Positions 43,394 to 51,594 are shown, counted from the stretch's first letter. The stretch: DNA of 54,746 bases from Sphingomonas sp. IW22 (GCF_041321155.1 NZ_JBGGWB010000007.1:1-54746), one strand, 5' to 3'. A program made the numbers and translations. The notes: a model not told the origin generated them from the letters alone.

Positions 43394-43903
43394 ATGCCCC
43401 ATGTCATCGACCTCGGTGCCGGTCCCACCAACGAGGATTGCGCGCAGCTTGGCCAATCGCCCGACTTCGACGCGCTCAACCGCCTCGAAATCGCAACCTA
43501 CAAATGCGCGCTGATCGCGCGCTACGGCGCGCCGCCTCCCGGCTGCCGTCTCGCTGCCCTGTCAAACGCCCACGATTTCGGCCGCTACGTCACGCTCGTC
43601 CTGCACATCGACGACGAGACCGACGAGGCCGTCTGTGCCTATGCCGAACAGGTCGAGGAGGGCCTTGGCACCTGGCTCGAAGCCGGCTTCAGCGCGCCTG
43701 TCATCCATGACGGCGAAACCCCCCGGATCGTGCATCCCGATTCCACCGCCGCGGTCGTGAGCGCCCTGCTCATCACTCGCCCGCGTCCCGACGGGCGCTT
43801 CCCGGTCCCCGATTTCGAGACCCTCCACACCAACCTTGCAGGCGCCTTCCCGGACGAGGCCGCGGCCGCACGCGCGCGTCTGTCCGACGTCGAAAGCGCC
43901 TGA
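43394..43903 (+). CDS. Hypothetical protein
   Basis: 169 aa (MPHVIDLGAGPTNEDCAQLG). A helical N-terminus is followed by a strand (YVTLVLHIDDETDE) and a charged C-terminus. No motif recognised. Preceded by one of the G-rich leaders and followed by a gene 36 bp downstream. Confidence 0.68.
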   Translation: MPHVIDLGAGPTNEDCAQLGQSPDFDALNRLEIATYKCALIARYGAPPPGCRLAALSNAHDFGRYVTLVLHIDDETDEAVCAYAEQVEEGLGTWLEAGFSAPVIHDGETPRIVHPDSTAAVVSALLITRPRPDGRFPVPDFETLHTNLAGAFPDEAAAARARLSDVESA

Positions 43904-43939
43904 CCGCGCCTGTTCCCAACCCGGACGGAGATCAGCATC

Positions 43940-44644
43940 ATGGCGAACACTTACACCAAAGCCGCCTTCACCATCCTCATGAGCCATGCCGACGCCATGC
44001 TCCTTCGCGTCGCCGAGCAAGCCTGCGGGATTCTCGACACAGGCGGCGAGGACGAGGATCTTGCGCGGCAATATGACGCCCTCGATCCGGCATTTCGGGC
44101 TGTCTTCCCCCCCGAAGGCGCCTCGAAGTTCGGAACCTTCCTCGCGATCTTTCCCGATCCTGGCTTCCCCTGTCTCGACTGCGCCATCGACATCCGGTCG
44201 AACGACGCCAACGACGCACAAGTCACGTTCAGCGGCGAACAGTTCGGCGTCGAACAGGTCGCCAACCTGCTCCTGGCAGCATGCAAATCCGCGCTTCCCT
44301 GCGGCTTTGCCTGGGTGTCGGACTGCGACCGGCTTCGTCCCGGCGAATTTGCCGGAGGGTGTGTCGTCGTCACAGGGGACGGCGTCCGCTTCCATTCGAC
44401 CCAGACGATCCTCGAGCGCGCACTGCACCGCATCGAAGCGGGGGCAGACAGTGGCGTCGATGGCGTCGTGCTCGCCGTTCGCGATCCCTCGAGCGGCGAT
44501 ATCGGCTTCTGGAACGATGTGACCCAAAGTCTCGGATTGCTCTGCCACGCGAGCGTCTATCATCCCTCGCGCGCCGCATCCTGGGAAAACGTGCCATTCG
44601 AAGAATTCGACTGGATGGCACTTCCGCAAAACCTCGCGGCCTGA
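43940..44644 (+). CDS. Hypothetical protein before the second PP-loop gene
   Basis: 234 aa. N-terminal helix bundle (TKAAFTILMSHADAMLLRVA), then a strand-rich domain with FPCLDCAIDIRS and GGCVVVTGDGVRF. Cys pairs (CLDC) may bind metal. It ends 6 bp before the PP-loop gene, so the two are probably made together. No family recognised. Confidence 0.68.
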   Translation: MANTYTKAAFTILMSHADAMLLRVAEQACGILDTGGEDEDLARQYDALDPAFRAVFPPEGASKFGTFLAIFPDPGFPCLDCAIDIRSNDANDAQVTFSGEQFGVEQVANLLLAACKSALPCGFAWVSDCDRLRPGEFAGGCVVVTGDGVRFHSTQTILERALHRIEAGADSGVDGVVLAVRDPSSGDIGFWNDVTQSLGLLCHASVYHPSRAASWENVPFEEFDWMALPQNLAA

Positions 44645-44650
44645 TCGGCC

Positions 44651-45772
44651 ATGCTCGACACCGATACATCGCATCGCATATCCGGTCTGCCCGCGATCGC
44701 ACTGCCTCCCGCCATGCTCGAGGCCATCGCAGCAGGCGCATGGGTCGTGTTCAACCTTTCGGGCGGCAAGGACAGCTCGGCCGCGATGTTCACGGTCAAC
44801 CCGCTGCTCGACGCACTCGGTCACCCCCGTGAACGTCGCCTTGCCCTCCATGCCGATCTCGGCCGCGCCGAATGGGACGAGACCCCGGCGACGGTTGAGG
44901 ATCTTGCCGCTCTGGCAGGTCTGCCCCTCACGATCGTCCGCCGCGCTGCGGGTGATCTGTTCGATCGCTGGGCCAAGCGCTTTGCCAACGGCAAGGCGCG
45001 CTACGAGGCGCTCGAAACCTACAATCTGATAGGCCCCTGGTCTTCCTCGGCGCTTCGGTTCTGCACATCCGAGATGAAAGCCCATGTCATCGGGCCGCAC
45101 CTCGCACGAACCCTCCGCGGCGCGACCATCGTAAATGTCCTGGGTCTTCGGCGCGACGAAAGTCCCGCTCGCGCTCGCACGCCCGAATGGAAACCCGATC
45201 CTCGCTACGCGCCGGCGGGCAATCCCCACGGCACCCGCATGATGCTGTGGAACCCGCTGACGCACTGGACGACGCCGCAAGTGCTGGCTGCCCACGCCAC
45301 GCTGCATATCCCGCTCCACATCGCCTATACCTGCCATGGCAGTTCGCGCCTTTCCTGCCGCTTCTGCGTTCTCCAGTCGCTCGCCGACGCCAGAGCGTCA
45401 GCATCGGCGCCGGCCAATCGCGACGCGCTTCTGCATCTGGTCGATCTCGAAGCGAGTTCGACCTTTTCCTTTCAGCCTGGCCGGTGGCTCGCGGACACAG
45501 ATCCGCGCCTGCTACCCGACGATCTCGCGCGACGGATCGGCACGGCCAAGGCCGACGCCGCCGAGCGTCGCCGCCTCGAAGCCGCGATGCCGCCCGAACT
45601 GCGCTACGTCAGGGGCTGGCCGCCCCGCATTCCGACCCATGACGAGGCCGCGATCATCGCGGCGTCACGGGCACCGATCCTGGCGCGCCACGATCTCTCC
45701 AACCTTTACCCGACCGCAAACGCCGTTCGCGCGCGCTTTGCCGACCTCATCGACGTCAAGCGCGCCGCCTGA
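44651..45772 (+). CDS. PP-loop ATPase, PAPS-reductase/DndC-like
   Basis: 373 aa with a canonical PP-loop FNLSGGKDSSAAM (34-46), LHADLGRAEWDET (66-78), a central Cys in RFCTSEMK (137-144) and, near 228-239, CHGSSRLSCRFC. These are hallmarks of PAPS-reductase-superfamily enzymes including the DndC sulfur-modification protein and other nucleotide-activating enzymes. The set of four conserved cysteines could bind an iron-sulfur cluster, as in DndC. No dndA/D/E genes are present, so classical phosphorothioation is unlikely. Its companions are the DpdA-like, Mom-like and first PP-loop genes. Confidence 0.82.
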   Translation: MLDTDTSHRISGLPAIALPPAMLEAIAAGAWVVFNLSGGKDSSAAMFTVNPLLDALGHPRERRLALHADLGRAEWDETPATVEDLAALAGLPLTIVRRAAGDLFDRWAKRFANGKARYEALETYNLIGPWSSSALRFCTSEMKAHVIGPHLARTLRGATIVNVLGLRRDESPARARTPEWKPDPRYAPAGNPHGTRMMLWNPLTHWTTPQVLAAHATLHIPLHIAYTCHGSSRLSCRFCVLQSLADARASASAPANRDALLHLVDLEASSTFSFQPGRWLADTDPRLLPDDLARRIGTAKADAAERRRLEAAMPPELRYVRGWPPRIPTHDEAAIIAASRAPILARHDLSNLYPTANAVRARFADLIDVKRAA

Positions 45773-45793
45773 CCCCAGCAAGGACCGCTTCCC

Positions 45794-46348
45794 ATGGCCG
45801 ATATTACCGATCTCCCCGTCATGAGCCGGGCCGATGCCCTCGCCATCGGCTTTGCCGGGTTCAACGATGTCCCGCACAAGGCGATCGACGTCCCCGACGG
45901 GGCGTTCACCATCACCGCAAGAACAAGCGAGGGTCGCCGCGTCACCTTCTGCTTTCTCGAAAAGACTTACGGCGGACCGCCCCGGTTCATCGACATCCAG
46001 TTCCACGACCGCGGCACCCATATTCCCAACGCCGACGGCGGGGTCTCGCCGACGTTCAACGCCTTTGCGATAACCCGCGGCGGACGCTTCGTCGCCGATA
46101 GCCGCTCTCTCGACGAGGCCCGCAAGCCAACGATCCTGGTCCTCTCGCTCGACAAGGCCGGGGAAGAAGCTGCGCACCCGACACGGCCCGATGGCGGCAG
46201 GAAGGATCGCGACCTTGCCGACCTGCTCGACCGCGCCGCAGCGGTCATCGCCGATCCCGACAGCGAGATCCGCTCGGACCGCAACGATCTGGTTGACAGT
46301 CTCCATGCCGAGGCTGCGATACGTCGCCAACGGACCGATGCGTCATGA
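45794..46348 (+). CDS. Hypothetical protein
   Basis: 184 aa (MADITDLPVMSRADALAIGF). The N-terminal two thirds look strand-rich (GAFTITARTSEGRRVTFCFL, GGPPRFIDIQFHDRG) and the C-terminus helical and charged. 21 bp after the PP-loop gene, with AGCAAGGA upstream. No family recognised. Confidence 0.68.
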   Translation: MADITDLPVMSRADALAIGFAGFNDVPHKAIDVPDGAFTITARTSEGRRVTFCFLEKTYGGPPRFIDIQFHDRGTHIPNADGGVSPTFNAFAITRGGRFVADSRSLDEARKPTILVLSLDKAGEEAAHPTRPDGGRKDRDLADLLDRAAAVIADPDSEIRSDRNDLVDSLHAEAAIRRQRTDAS

Positions 46349-46382
46349 CCGTCCCCACGACGGCACCATCGGACGCCTGACC

Positions 46383-46450
46383 GAAGGAAGAGGGAAGCGA
46401 GGGACTTGGATCGGGGATGAATTCCAGCCCCGGCAACAACGGAGTCCCCC
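46383..46450 (+). promoter_or_regulatory. Purine-rich leader with hairpin
   Basis: GAAGGAAGAGGGAAGCGAGG at 46383-46402, then CGGGG (46412-46416) pairing with CCCCG (46428-46432). ACGGAG close to the ATG is the ribosome-binding site. Confidence 0.5.
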
Positions 46451-46735
46451 ATGCGCAGCATCCTTGCCTTCTACGAGATCGATCGCGCCTATGGCGGCCC
46501 TGAAGAGGGCGGTTGGTTCTACGATACCGGCACTTTCGTCCGCGCGATCGCGCTCCATTTCGACGAACGGACCGCGATCGACGCGATGCACCGCGCCAAC
46601 CGCCTTCTCGCACGCCTCCAGCGCCATCGCACGCCGGTCAGCTCGGTCACCTATAGCGGCGGACGCTATCGGGCCTTCGTTTTTTCCGGACTGCCGCCCG
46701 CGCGCTTTCCCGCCGAGCGCCCCCGCTACGCCTGA
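46451..46735 (+). CDS. Small hypothetical protein
   Basis: 94 aa (MRSILAFYEIDRAYGGPEEG). Rich in aromatic residues at the start, then helical (RTAIDAMHRANRLLARLQRH) and a closing strand (YRAFVFSG). No family recognised. Preceded by a G-rich leader, followed 28 bp later by the next gene. Confidence 0.65.
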   Translation: MRSILAFYEIDRAYGGPEEGGWFYDTGTFVRAIALHFDERTAIDAMHRANRLLARLQRHRTPVSSVTYSGGRYRAFVFSGLPPARFPAERPRYA

Positions 46736-46763
46736 TCCCTCCCAGCTCGAAAGGAACAGCGCC

Positions 46764-47297
46764 ATGTACCGCGTCCATTATTACGACAGCAGCGAAGCGG
46801 CGTATGACGCCTGCCTCGACACACCCTGCATCGAGGAGGGCGATGTCATCGCCATCCTTTCCGAGCATGTCATCGGTCTCGCCTCGAGCGATCCCATCGC
46901 CATCACGCTCGAACATGGCGCGTTCCGCGCGGTTCCCGCGATGCCGGCGTCGCGGCTGCTCGAAGAACTGGTACACGACAGGGACCAGCTGCGACACGCC
47001 GTCGAACTGGCACTCGCCCACCATTTGCCGGTCGCACCCCATTTTCTCGCCTTCGCGCTGCGCAACGTGCCCTTGCCTGTCACCTGCACGGTCGTCGCAC
47101 TGACGCTCGACGACATCATGGTCGCAGTCGACGCGATCCGACATCACGAGACGCGGCTCAACAAACGCGCCGGACTGGTCGATCCCCAGACGTCGCACGG
47201 ACTCTTTCTCGCCTCGACGCTGCGCAAGCTCGCGACGGCCCGCAGGCATCTGTCCGAGCATCCTCCGCTCGAACATCCCACACATCCCTCTGGCTGA
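46764..47297 (+). CDS. Hypothetical protein
   Basis: 177 aa from ATG 46764 (MYRVHYYDSSEAAYDACLD), with AAAGGAACA upstream. Strand-rich first 60 residues, then long helices (SRLLEELVHDRDQLRHAVEL). No motif recognised. A longer frame from 46191 overlaps two genes and was rejected. Confidence 0.68.
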   Translation: MYRVHYYDSSEAAYDACLDTPCIEEGDVIAILSEHVIGLASSDPIAITLEHGAFRAVPAMPASRLLEELVHDRDQLRHAVELALAHHLPVAPHFLAFALRNVPLPVTCTVVALTLDDIMVAVDAIRHHETRLNKRAGLVDPQTSHGLFLASTLRKLATARRHLSEHPPLEHPTHPSG

Positions 47298-47350
47298 CCC
47301 TTATCGTCGCCCCGGCATCGTCGAACGATGCCGGAACCGGCTGCGCCGGC

Positions 47351-47416
47351 AGGGAAGGGGGAGCGGATCGGCAATCCGGACATGGGGTCCGGATCTCTGC
47401 CGAAAGGTCATGACCC
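47351..47416 (+). promoter_or_regulatory. G-rich leader with strong two-part hairpin
   Basis: AGGGAAGGGGGAGCGGATCG at 47351-47370, then ATCCGGAC (47374-47381) pairing perfectly with GTCCGGAT (47387-47394). An outer helix, CGGCA (47369-47373) with TGCCG (47398-47402), encloses it. AAAGG follows as the ribosome-binding site. Confidence 0.65.
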
Positions 47417-47941
47417 ATGTGCATCGATCCCAATGCCGAACCCGTCGCCTTCGCGCTCGACACCAAACTCTGCCATCTTTTGCCGACGCTCTCCGACGCG
47501 CATCGCGAGGCCATCGCTCACGATCTCGCGCGCACCGCGATCTTTATGGCAACCGCGATGGCAGCGGACATGGCCCAGGACGCCGTAAATGGCCTGGTGC
47601 CCATCCCTGCGATGCCCCGTCTCGGCAAGCCGCCTGCACCCGCGAAGGTCCCACCTGCCGAAATCGTCGACATCGTGACGCTGACGCCCGCGATCCCGCC
47701 CATCGTCGCTGTCATGCAGAAAACCACCGACGTCACGGTTGCGGGCGTCAGCGAGCGCGACGGCTATACGTTCGGCATAGACAACCGGACCGATCGACTG
47801 ATCGACATCCGACACGCAGGCAAACGCTGGTGCATGACGCCCGACGACGAAGCGAGCGCTGTCGTTTCGCGCGCGATCGGCGCCCTTGTCGCCGCGCATG
47901 CCGATATCGGCACTGCCTTGACCCGGCAGATAGCGCGCTGA
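47417..47941 (+). CDS. Hypothetical protein with Ala/Pro-rich centre
   Basis: 174 aa (MCIDPNAEPVAFALDTKLCH). Helical N-terminus (AREAIAHDLARTAIFMATAM-like), a Pro-rich linker (AMPRLGKPPAPAKVPPAE) and a strand-rich C-terminal part with DGYTFGIDNRTDRLIDIRH. No family recognised. Confidence 0.68.
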   Translation: MCIDPNAEPVAFALDTKLCHLLPTLSDAHREAIAHDLARTAIFMATAMAADMAQDAVNGLVPIPAMPRLGKPPAPAKVPPAEIVDIVTLTPAIPPIVAVMQKTTDVTVAGVSERDGYTFGIDNRTDRLIDIRHAGKRWCMTPDDEASAVVSRAIGALVAAHADIGTALTRQIAR

Positions 47942-47990
47942 TCGCAGGACATCTGCCCAACTGAAACTCTCCCCGGCATGGCCGGATCGC

Positions 47991-48581
47991 ACCACCGTCC
48001 GCGTGAAGAACGCGTTCGGTGAGGGGCGCTTTCGCGCCCTGCCCGGCCAAGGGGCCGGGGAGAGGAGGAGGATGGGAGAAAGTGTCGAGGACAAGGGGTC
48101 CAGACGCACAATCTCACGGAGACACGACATGAACATCGGATCGATCAAGCAGAACGACGCGGGCATTTTCATGGGCCGCATTTCGACGCTGGCAGTGGCG
48201 ATGACGATCGCGCTGAAGCCGGTGCATTCCGCCAACCCGCGCGCGCCGCGCTACGAAATCCACGCGCTCACCCCGAGCCGGACGTGGGTGCAGGTCGGGG
48301 CCTTCTTCGAACTCACCTCGACCAACACCGGCGAGGCGTTCCTCAACGGCCGCATCGACGATCCCTCGCTGGCGCAGCCGCTCCAGGTCTCGGCGTTCCG
48401 CCAGGACGACGGCTCGTACAATGTCGTGTGGCAGCGCGCCCAGAAGCGCCGCGACGTGACGTCCGCGCTCGGGATCAAGTCGGACGAGGATATCGCGCCG
48501 CCCTTCGGGGCCGATGGCAGCAGCGTCAGCGACACCGGCAGCGAACCGACCCCGGACGGTCTCGGCCAGTCCACCGCGCCG
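47991..48581 (+). repeat. 591-bp duplicated segment, copy 1 (leader plus DUF736)
   Basis: Matches 49438-50028 at a constant offset of 1447 bp with only about four base differences. It includes the whole G-rich leader and the first 151 codons of the DUF736 gene. The copies diverge abruptly after ...TCCACCGCGCCG. Confidence 0.92.
48020..48128 (+). promoter_or_regulatory. G-rich leader with hairpins before DUF736 copy 1
   Basis: GGGCGC (about 48024-48029) pairs with GCGCCC around TTTC. CCGGCC-AAGG-GGCCGG follows, and then the purine tract GGGGAGAGGAGGAGGATGGG (48057-48076). GTGTC (48082-48086) can pair with GACAC (48121-48125) next to the start. The 3' ribosome-binding site is ACGGAGA. Confidence 0.55.
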
Positions 48582-48641
48582 GTGGAGGAGCCCGTCGCCA
48601 AGGGTCGCGGTCGCGCCAAGCGCGTTGCCGAAGACGCCTGA
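48129..48641 (+). CDS. DUF736 protein, copy 1
   Basis: 170 aa. The first 110 residues are a complete DUF736 domain (MNIGSIKQNDAGIFMGRIST, then ...KPVHSANPRAPRYEIHAL, VGAFFELTSTNTGEAFLNG and NVVWQRAQKRRD). The tail is acidic and ends basic (KGRGRAKRVAEDA). DUF736 proteins are abundant on alphaproteobacterial plasmids and have no established function. The basic tail is unique to this copy. A terminator lies just after the stop. Confidence 0.9.
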   Translation: MNIGSIKQNDAGIFMGRISTLAVAMTIALKPVHSANPRAPRYEIHALTPSRTWVQVGAFFELTSTNTGEAFLNGRIDDPSLAQPLQVSAFRQDDGSYNVVWQRAQKRRDVTSALGIKSDEDIAPPFGADGSSVSDTGSEPTPDGLGQSTAPVEEPVAKGRGRAKRVAEDA

Positions 48642-48650
48642 AATTCAAAG

Positions 48651-48682
48651 GGGCGGTGCCGTTACGGCATCGCCCTTTTTTT
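48651..48682 (+). terminator. Terminator after DUF736 copy 1
   Basis: GGGCGGTGCCG (48651-48661) pairs with CGGCATCGCCC (48665-48675), one G-U, followed by seven T. Confidence 0.88.
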
Positions 48683-48898
48683 GCCTGCCGGGAACGAGTT
48701 CCTCGATCATTCATCCATGACGAGTCAATTCATCGTTGTGTTGAACCCGTTTATCGCCTCAATTCGTTTCACCGATGAGCACAGAGTGAATGGCAGAAAC
48801 TGGAGCATGAAGATGAGAGGGTGATGACTGGCAGCTGGACGAATGGAGCGCAAGCCTCGGACGGGACCGGCAAGTCATTGGCCTCAGGAGTCTGCACC

Positions 48899-49381
48899 AT
48901 GCCAGATCGCGTCTCGGTATCCATTACCATCGGAGGGATACTCCCTGCCGATCGGGTGCCCGAACTCATCGAAACCGCCAACCGATGCGGCCTTTCTCTT
49001 GAATGGGATGGGGGGCCGCTGACGGAGATACCCTCTGGAGAACCTCTCTGCCTACGCGCCCATGAAGTGGTCGGCGGTGATATCGACGACATGGAGGACT
49101 TTTGCTGCCATAACGACCTGCCTTTCAGAAGCTGGTCCGACGGTAACTACGGGCATTTTACACCTGAAATCCGCATCTGGATCGGCGAAGGTCCACGACA
49201 GGTCTATACCGCCGCACAAGACGAGAAGGCCGTCCTGACCGCCGACGAAGCGTCGCAACTAGGTTCCTACGAGGCGATCATGGAGCATTTCCGTCAGGCC
49301 AACTACATCCCTCCGCCGCTCCATATCCTCCCCATCAAGGCGCCGGACGATGCAGCTGAAGCACAATCTTCATGTGAGTAA
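48899..49381 (+). CDS. Hypothetical protein between the DUF736 copies
   Basis: 160 aa from ATG 48899 (MPDRVSVSITIGGILPADRV), with CAGGAG nine bases upstream; the frame could start at 48821 but the first 26 residues look like leader. Begins with a strand-helix unit (SITIGGILPADRVPELIETA) and has an acidic centre with paired cysteines (DFCCHNDL). It is less GC-biased than its neighbours and sits between the two duplicated segments, so it was captured by, or preceded, the duplication. No family recognised. Confidence 0.68.
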   Translation: MPDRVSVSITIGGILPADRVPELIETANRCGLSLEWDGGPLTEIPSGEPLCLRAHEVVGGDIDDMEDFCCHNDLPFRSWSDGNYGHFTPEIRIWIGEGPRQVYTAAQDEKAVLTADEASQLGSYEAIMEHFRQANYIPPPLHILPIKAPDDAAEAQSSCE

Positions 49382-49437
49382 CCCTTAAGGGTTACCCAAT
49401 TCGACAGTCCAGTCGCCAAAATGCCCCTCTTCGAACC

Positions 49438-50028
49438 ACCACCGTCCGCGTGAAGAACGCGTTCGGTGAGGGGCGCTTTCGCGCCCTGCCCGGCCAAGGG
49501 GCCGGGGAGAGGAGGAGGATGGGAGAAAGTGTCGAGGACAAGGGGTCCAGACGCACAATCTCACGGAGACACGACATGAACATCGGATCGATCAAGCAGA
49601 ACGACGCGGGCATTTTCATGGGCCGCATTTCGACGCTGACAGTGGCGATGACGATCGCGCTGAAGCCGGTGCATTCCGCCAACCCGCGCGCGCCGCGCTA
49701 CGAAATCCACGCGCTCACCCCGAGCCGGACGTGGGTGCAGGTCGGGGCCTTCTTCGAACTCACCTCGACCAACACCGGCGAAGCTTTCCTCAACGGCCGC
49801 ATCGACGATCCCTCGCTGGCGCAGCCGCTCCAAGTCTCGGCGTTCCGCCAGGACGACGGCTCGTACAATGTCGTGTGGCAGCGCGCCCAGAAGCGCCGCG
49901 ACGTGACGTCCGCGCTCGGGATCAAGTCGGACGAGGATATCGCGCCGCCCTTCGGGGCCGATGGCAGCAGCGTCAGCGACACCGGCAGCGAACCGACCCC
50001 GGACGGTCTCGGCCAGTCCACCGCGCCG
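49438..50028 (+). repeat. 591-bp duplicated segment, copy 2 (leader plus DUF736)
   Basis: Second copy of the segment at 47991-48581, about 99% identical and in the same orientation. It includes an identical G-rich leader (purine tract about 49504-49523). Confidence 0.92.
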
Positions 50029-50043
50029 CTCGAGAACGCCTGA
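49576..50043 (+). CDS. DUF736 protein, copy 2
   Basis: 155 aa. Identical to copy 1 over the first 151 residues except for one seen change (STLAVAM to STLTVAM), then ending LENA instead of the basic tail, because the duplication stopped four codons before this stop. Both copies keep intact starts and leaders, so both may be expressed. A short hairpin follows. Confidence 0.9.
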   Translation: MNIGSIKQNDAGIFMGRISTLTVAMTIALKPVHSANPRAPRYEIHALTPSRTWVQVGAFFELTSTNTGEAFLNGRIDDPSLAQPLQVSAFRQDDGSYNVVWQRAQKRRDVTSALGIKSDEDIAPPFGADGSSVSDTGSEPTPDGLGQSTAPLENA

Positions 50044-50051
50044 TCGACCAC

Positions 50052-50079
50052 GGGCGGCGCATATGCGTCGCCCCTTTCG
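50052..50079 (+). terminator. Hairpin after DUF736 copy 2
   Basis: GGGCGGCGC (50052-50060) pairs with GCGTCGCCC (50065-50073), one G-U, loop ATAT, followed by CTTTC. Weak T-run. Confidence 0.6.
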
Positions 50080-50186
50080 CTCCCTCGACGGGGATCGCTT
50101 CGCTCCCCCCGAAGCGGTCCCCGTCTTCATTCTGGCTATTCCGCGCACAATGCGTATAATTGCCATTTCCACCGCAGGAGGATATC

Positions 50187-50507
50187 ATGGCGACCCGCGC
50201 TGACGACGACACCGTCAACCTCACCGACTTTCACAAGTCTCCCGGCGTCTATGTCGATCAAAGCCAGACGCGGCCTGTCATTCTCACCAAGCACAAGCGT
50301 CCGTTCGCGGCCGTCGTCAGTGCCCAGTGGCTCGAACATGCCGAAGCTGCGCTCGCTGCGCTTCATGGAAACCGCCGTGTCTATTCCGAAGGAACCTTCC
50401 CCAATGACTTCGCGGCCCGTCTTGAAGCCTCGCTTCCCAGTGACGCCGAAATTGCCGCCGATCGATGGGACCACGACACCCCCGGCACCGCCGCCTCGCC
50501 CGGGTGA
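50187..50507 (+). CDS. Phd/YefM-type antitoxin
   Basis: 106 aa from ATG 50187, with an excellent CAGGAGG ribosome-binding site. The N-terminal part has the Phd/YefM pattern: TVNLTDFHKSPGVYVDQSQT then RPVILTKHKRPFAAVVSAQW. These antitoxins bind DNA through this domain and neutralise the toxin with their C-terminus. The C-terminal half here is acidic (LPSDAEIAADRWDHDTPGT). The toxin frame lies inside and beyond its 3' end. Confidence 0.82.
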   Translation: MATRADDDTVNLTDFHKSPGVYVDQSQTRPVILTKHKRPFAAVVSAQWLEHAEAALAALHGNRRVYSEGTFPNDFAARLEASLPSDAEIAADRWDHDTPGTAASPG

Positions 50508-50880
50508 TATCCTCAACTATGTCTATCTCTTCAGCACCGACGCCGCGGCGGGCAGGGACGAAGGCGTCAAGGAACGCCCCGTTATAGTCCTTGCCGCCGA
50601 TGCCTCCGGCATCGTCGTTGCGCCCATCACCACCAAGGGCGAGGTACCCGATAGCGACACCGATGCGATCCCTGAGGTTGTCGCGACCGCTATGGGTTTG
50701 CCGCGCCCGCAGGAAAGCTATGTCGTTCTCAACGAAGCGAATGAGTTCGACTGGCGCGGCCACGACGTGATCGATCTCAAGAGTGGCGGCTTTCTCTACG
50801 GTAGAACCCCGCCGGGATATTTCGCAAAGATCATCCGCGCCATTCAGGCACGGCTCCTGAAGCCTCTGGACCGTCGCTAA
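50404..50880 (+). CDS. PemK/MazF-like toxin
   Basis: Up to 158 aa. Conserved core RPGDILNYVYLF, then ERPVIVLAADASGIVVAPITT, and a later segment ESYVVLNEANEF, fit the PemK/MazF fold (PGDI..., RP-vvl, ...pITs). Such toxins are mRNA interferases. The ATG at 50404 gives a 104-bp overlap with the antitoxin; in-frame GTG 50440 or TTG 50452 would shorten it. No ribosome-binding site is obvious, so translation probably depends on that of the antitoxin. Catalytic residues cannot be assigned with confidence. Confidence 0.7.
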   Translation: MTSRPVLKPRFPVTPKLPPIDGTTTPPAPPPRPGDILNYVYLFSTDAAAGRDEGVKERPVIVLAADASGIVVAPITTKGEVPDSDTDAIPEVVATAMGLPRPQESYVVLNEANEFDWRGHDVIDLKSGGFLYGRTPPGYFAKIIRAIQARLLKPLDRR

Positions 50881-51594
50881 CGGGTCTCTCATCCAATCGC
50901 CATCGACAATCGCCCTCTGAAAGGAGCGGTGCCTTGCGGCACCGCCCCGACGGTTGGGATCGCAACTGTCCGCCAACCGGCCCTGATCTCGCAATCCGGC
51001 GGCCTGTAAAGCCATCGCCACCCTGCCAGCGGAAGCGCCCTGAAAGCAGCCTTCGATGGCGATCGGAACGGTGCCGGGGATGGCGGTTGCTGGCGATCGC
51101 CCTGGCAAGCGTTCCGCCCGAAGGTGCCCTTGCGGCATCCGGCTTCCTCGACACGGCCGTCACGTCCGCATGTGACCGTCCTTGTTCAGCTCCGGGCTGT
51201 CGCCACCATCCCAAGGAGTCGCGACGCTGGTGGTCCGGTTGCCCCCCGCACTCCATCGCCCGGGGATACGGATGACGCACCCGACCCTGTCGGTTCACGA
51301 GACTTGTCCATCTCGAAGCCTGCGGGAACCTTGGGCTGCGACCGGCGGTCCATCCGCCGTTTCGTGTCACCTGCGCCGGGAGCCGGAACCCCGCAACCCC
51401 TTTGGCAGGGCCGTGTTGCCGCGCGTTGCGCGGCTGCCCGCACCACCCCTGCAAAAGCGGTTCCCCTCCGGTCGATCGATCCCGCCGCCTGCGCGACGGT
51501 CCCGATCGCCCTGCGGTGCGGCGCCCCAGCTCCCGGCGCTCCTCAGGTGACACCGGCGGACGAACCGCCGGCCACATCCCAAGGAGGCTTCGAG
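50881..51594. other. Long GC-rich spacer upstream of ssb
   Basis: About 710 bp with no convincing gene; frames here are low-complexity and Arg/Pro-rich. A perfect hairpin GCGGTGCC (50926-50933) with GGCACCGC (50938-50945), loop TTGC, has no T-run. Several partial copies of GGTGCC/GGCATCC-type hairpin arms occur further on (about 51072, 51123). An AAGGAGG site precedes ssb. It could hold a transfer origin or leading-region promoter, but none is recognisable. Confidence 0.4.

Noticed and set aside
43562..45337. 591-codon minus-strand open frame
   Set aside because: Antisense to four well-supported plus-strand genes, including the second PP-loop gene. Composition and lack of motifs mark it as a shadow.
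44651..45772. Complete Dnd phosphorothioation system
   Set aside because: Only a DndC-like PP-loop enzyme is present; no dndA, dndB, dndD or dndE nearby.
50934..51594. Open frames upstream of ssb as genes
   Set aside because: Low-complexity Arg/Pro/Ala composition in several frames, no ribosome-binding sites; the ssb start is fixed by AAGGAGG at its own ATG.
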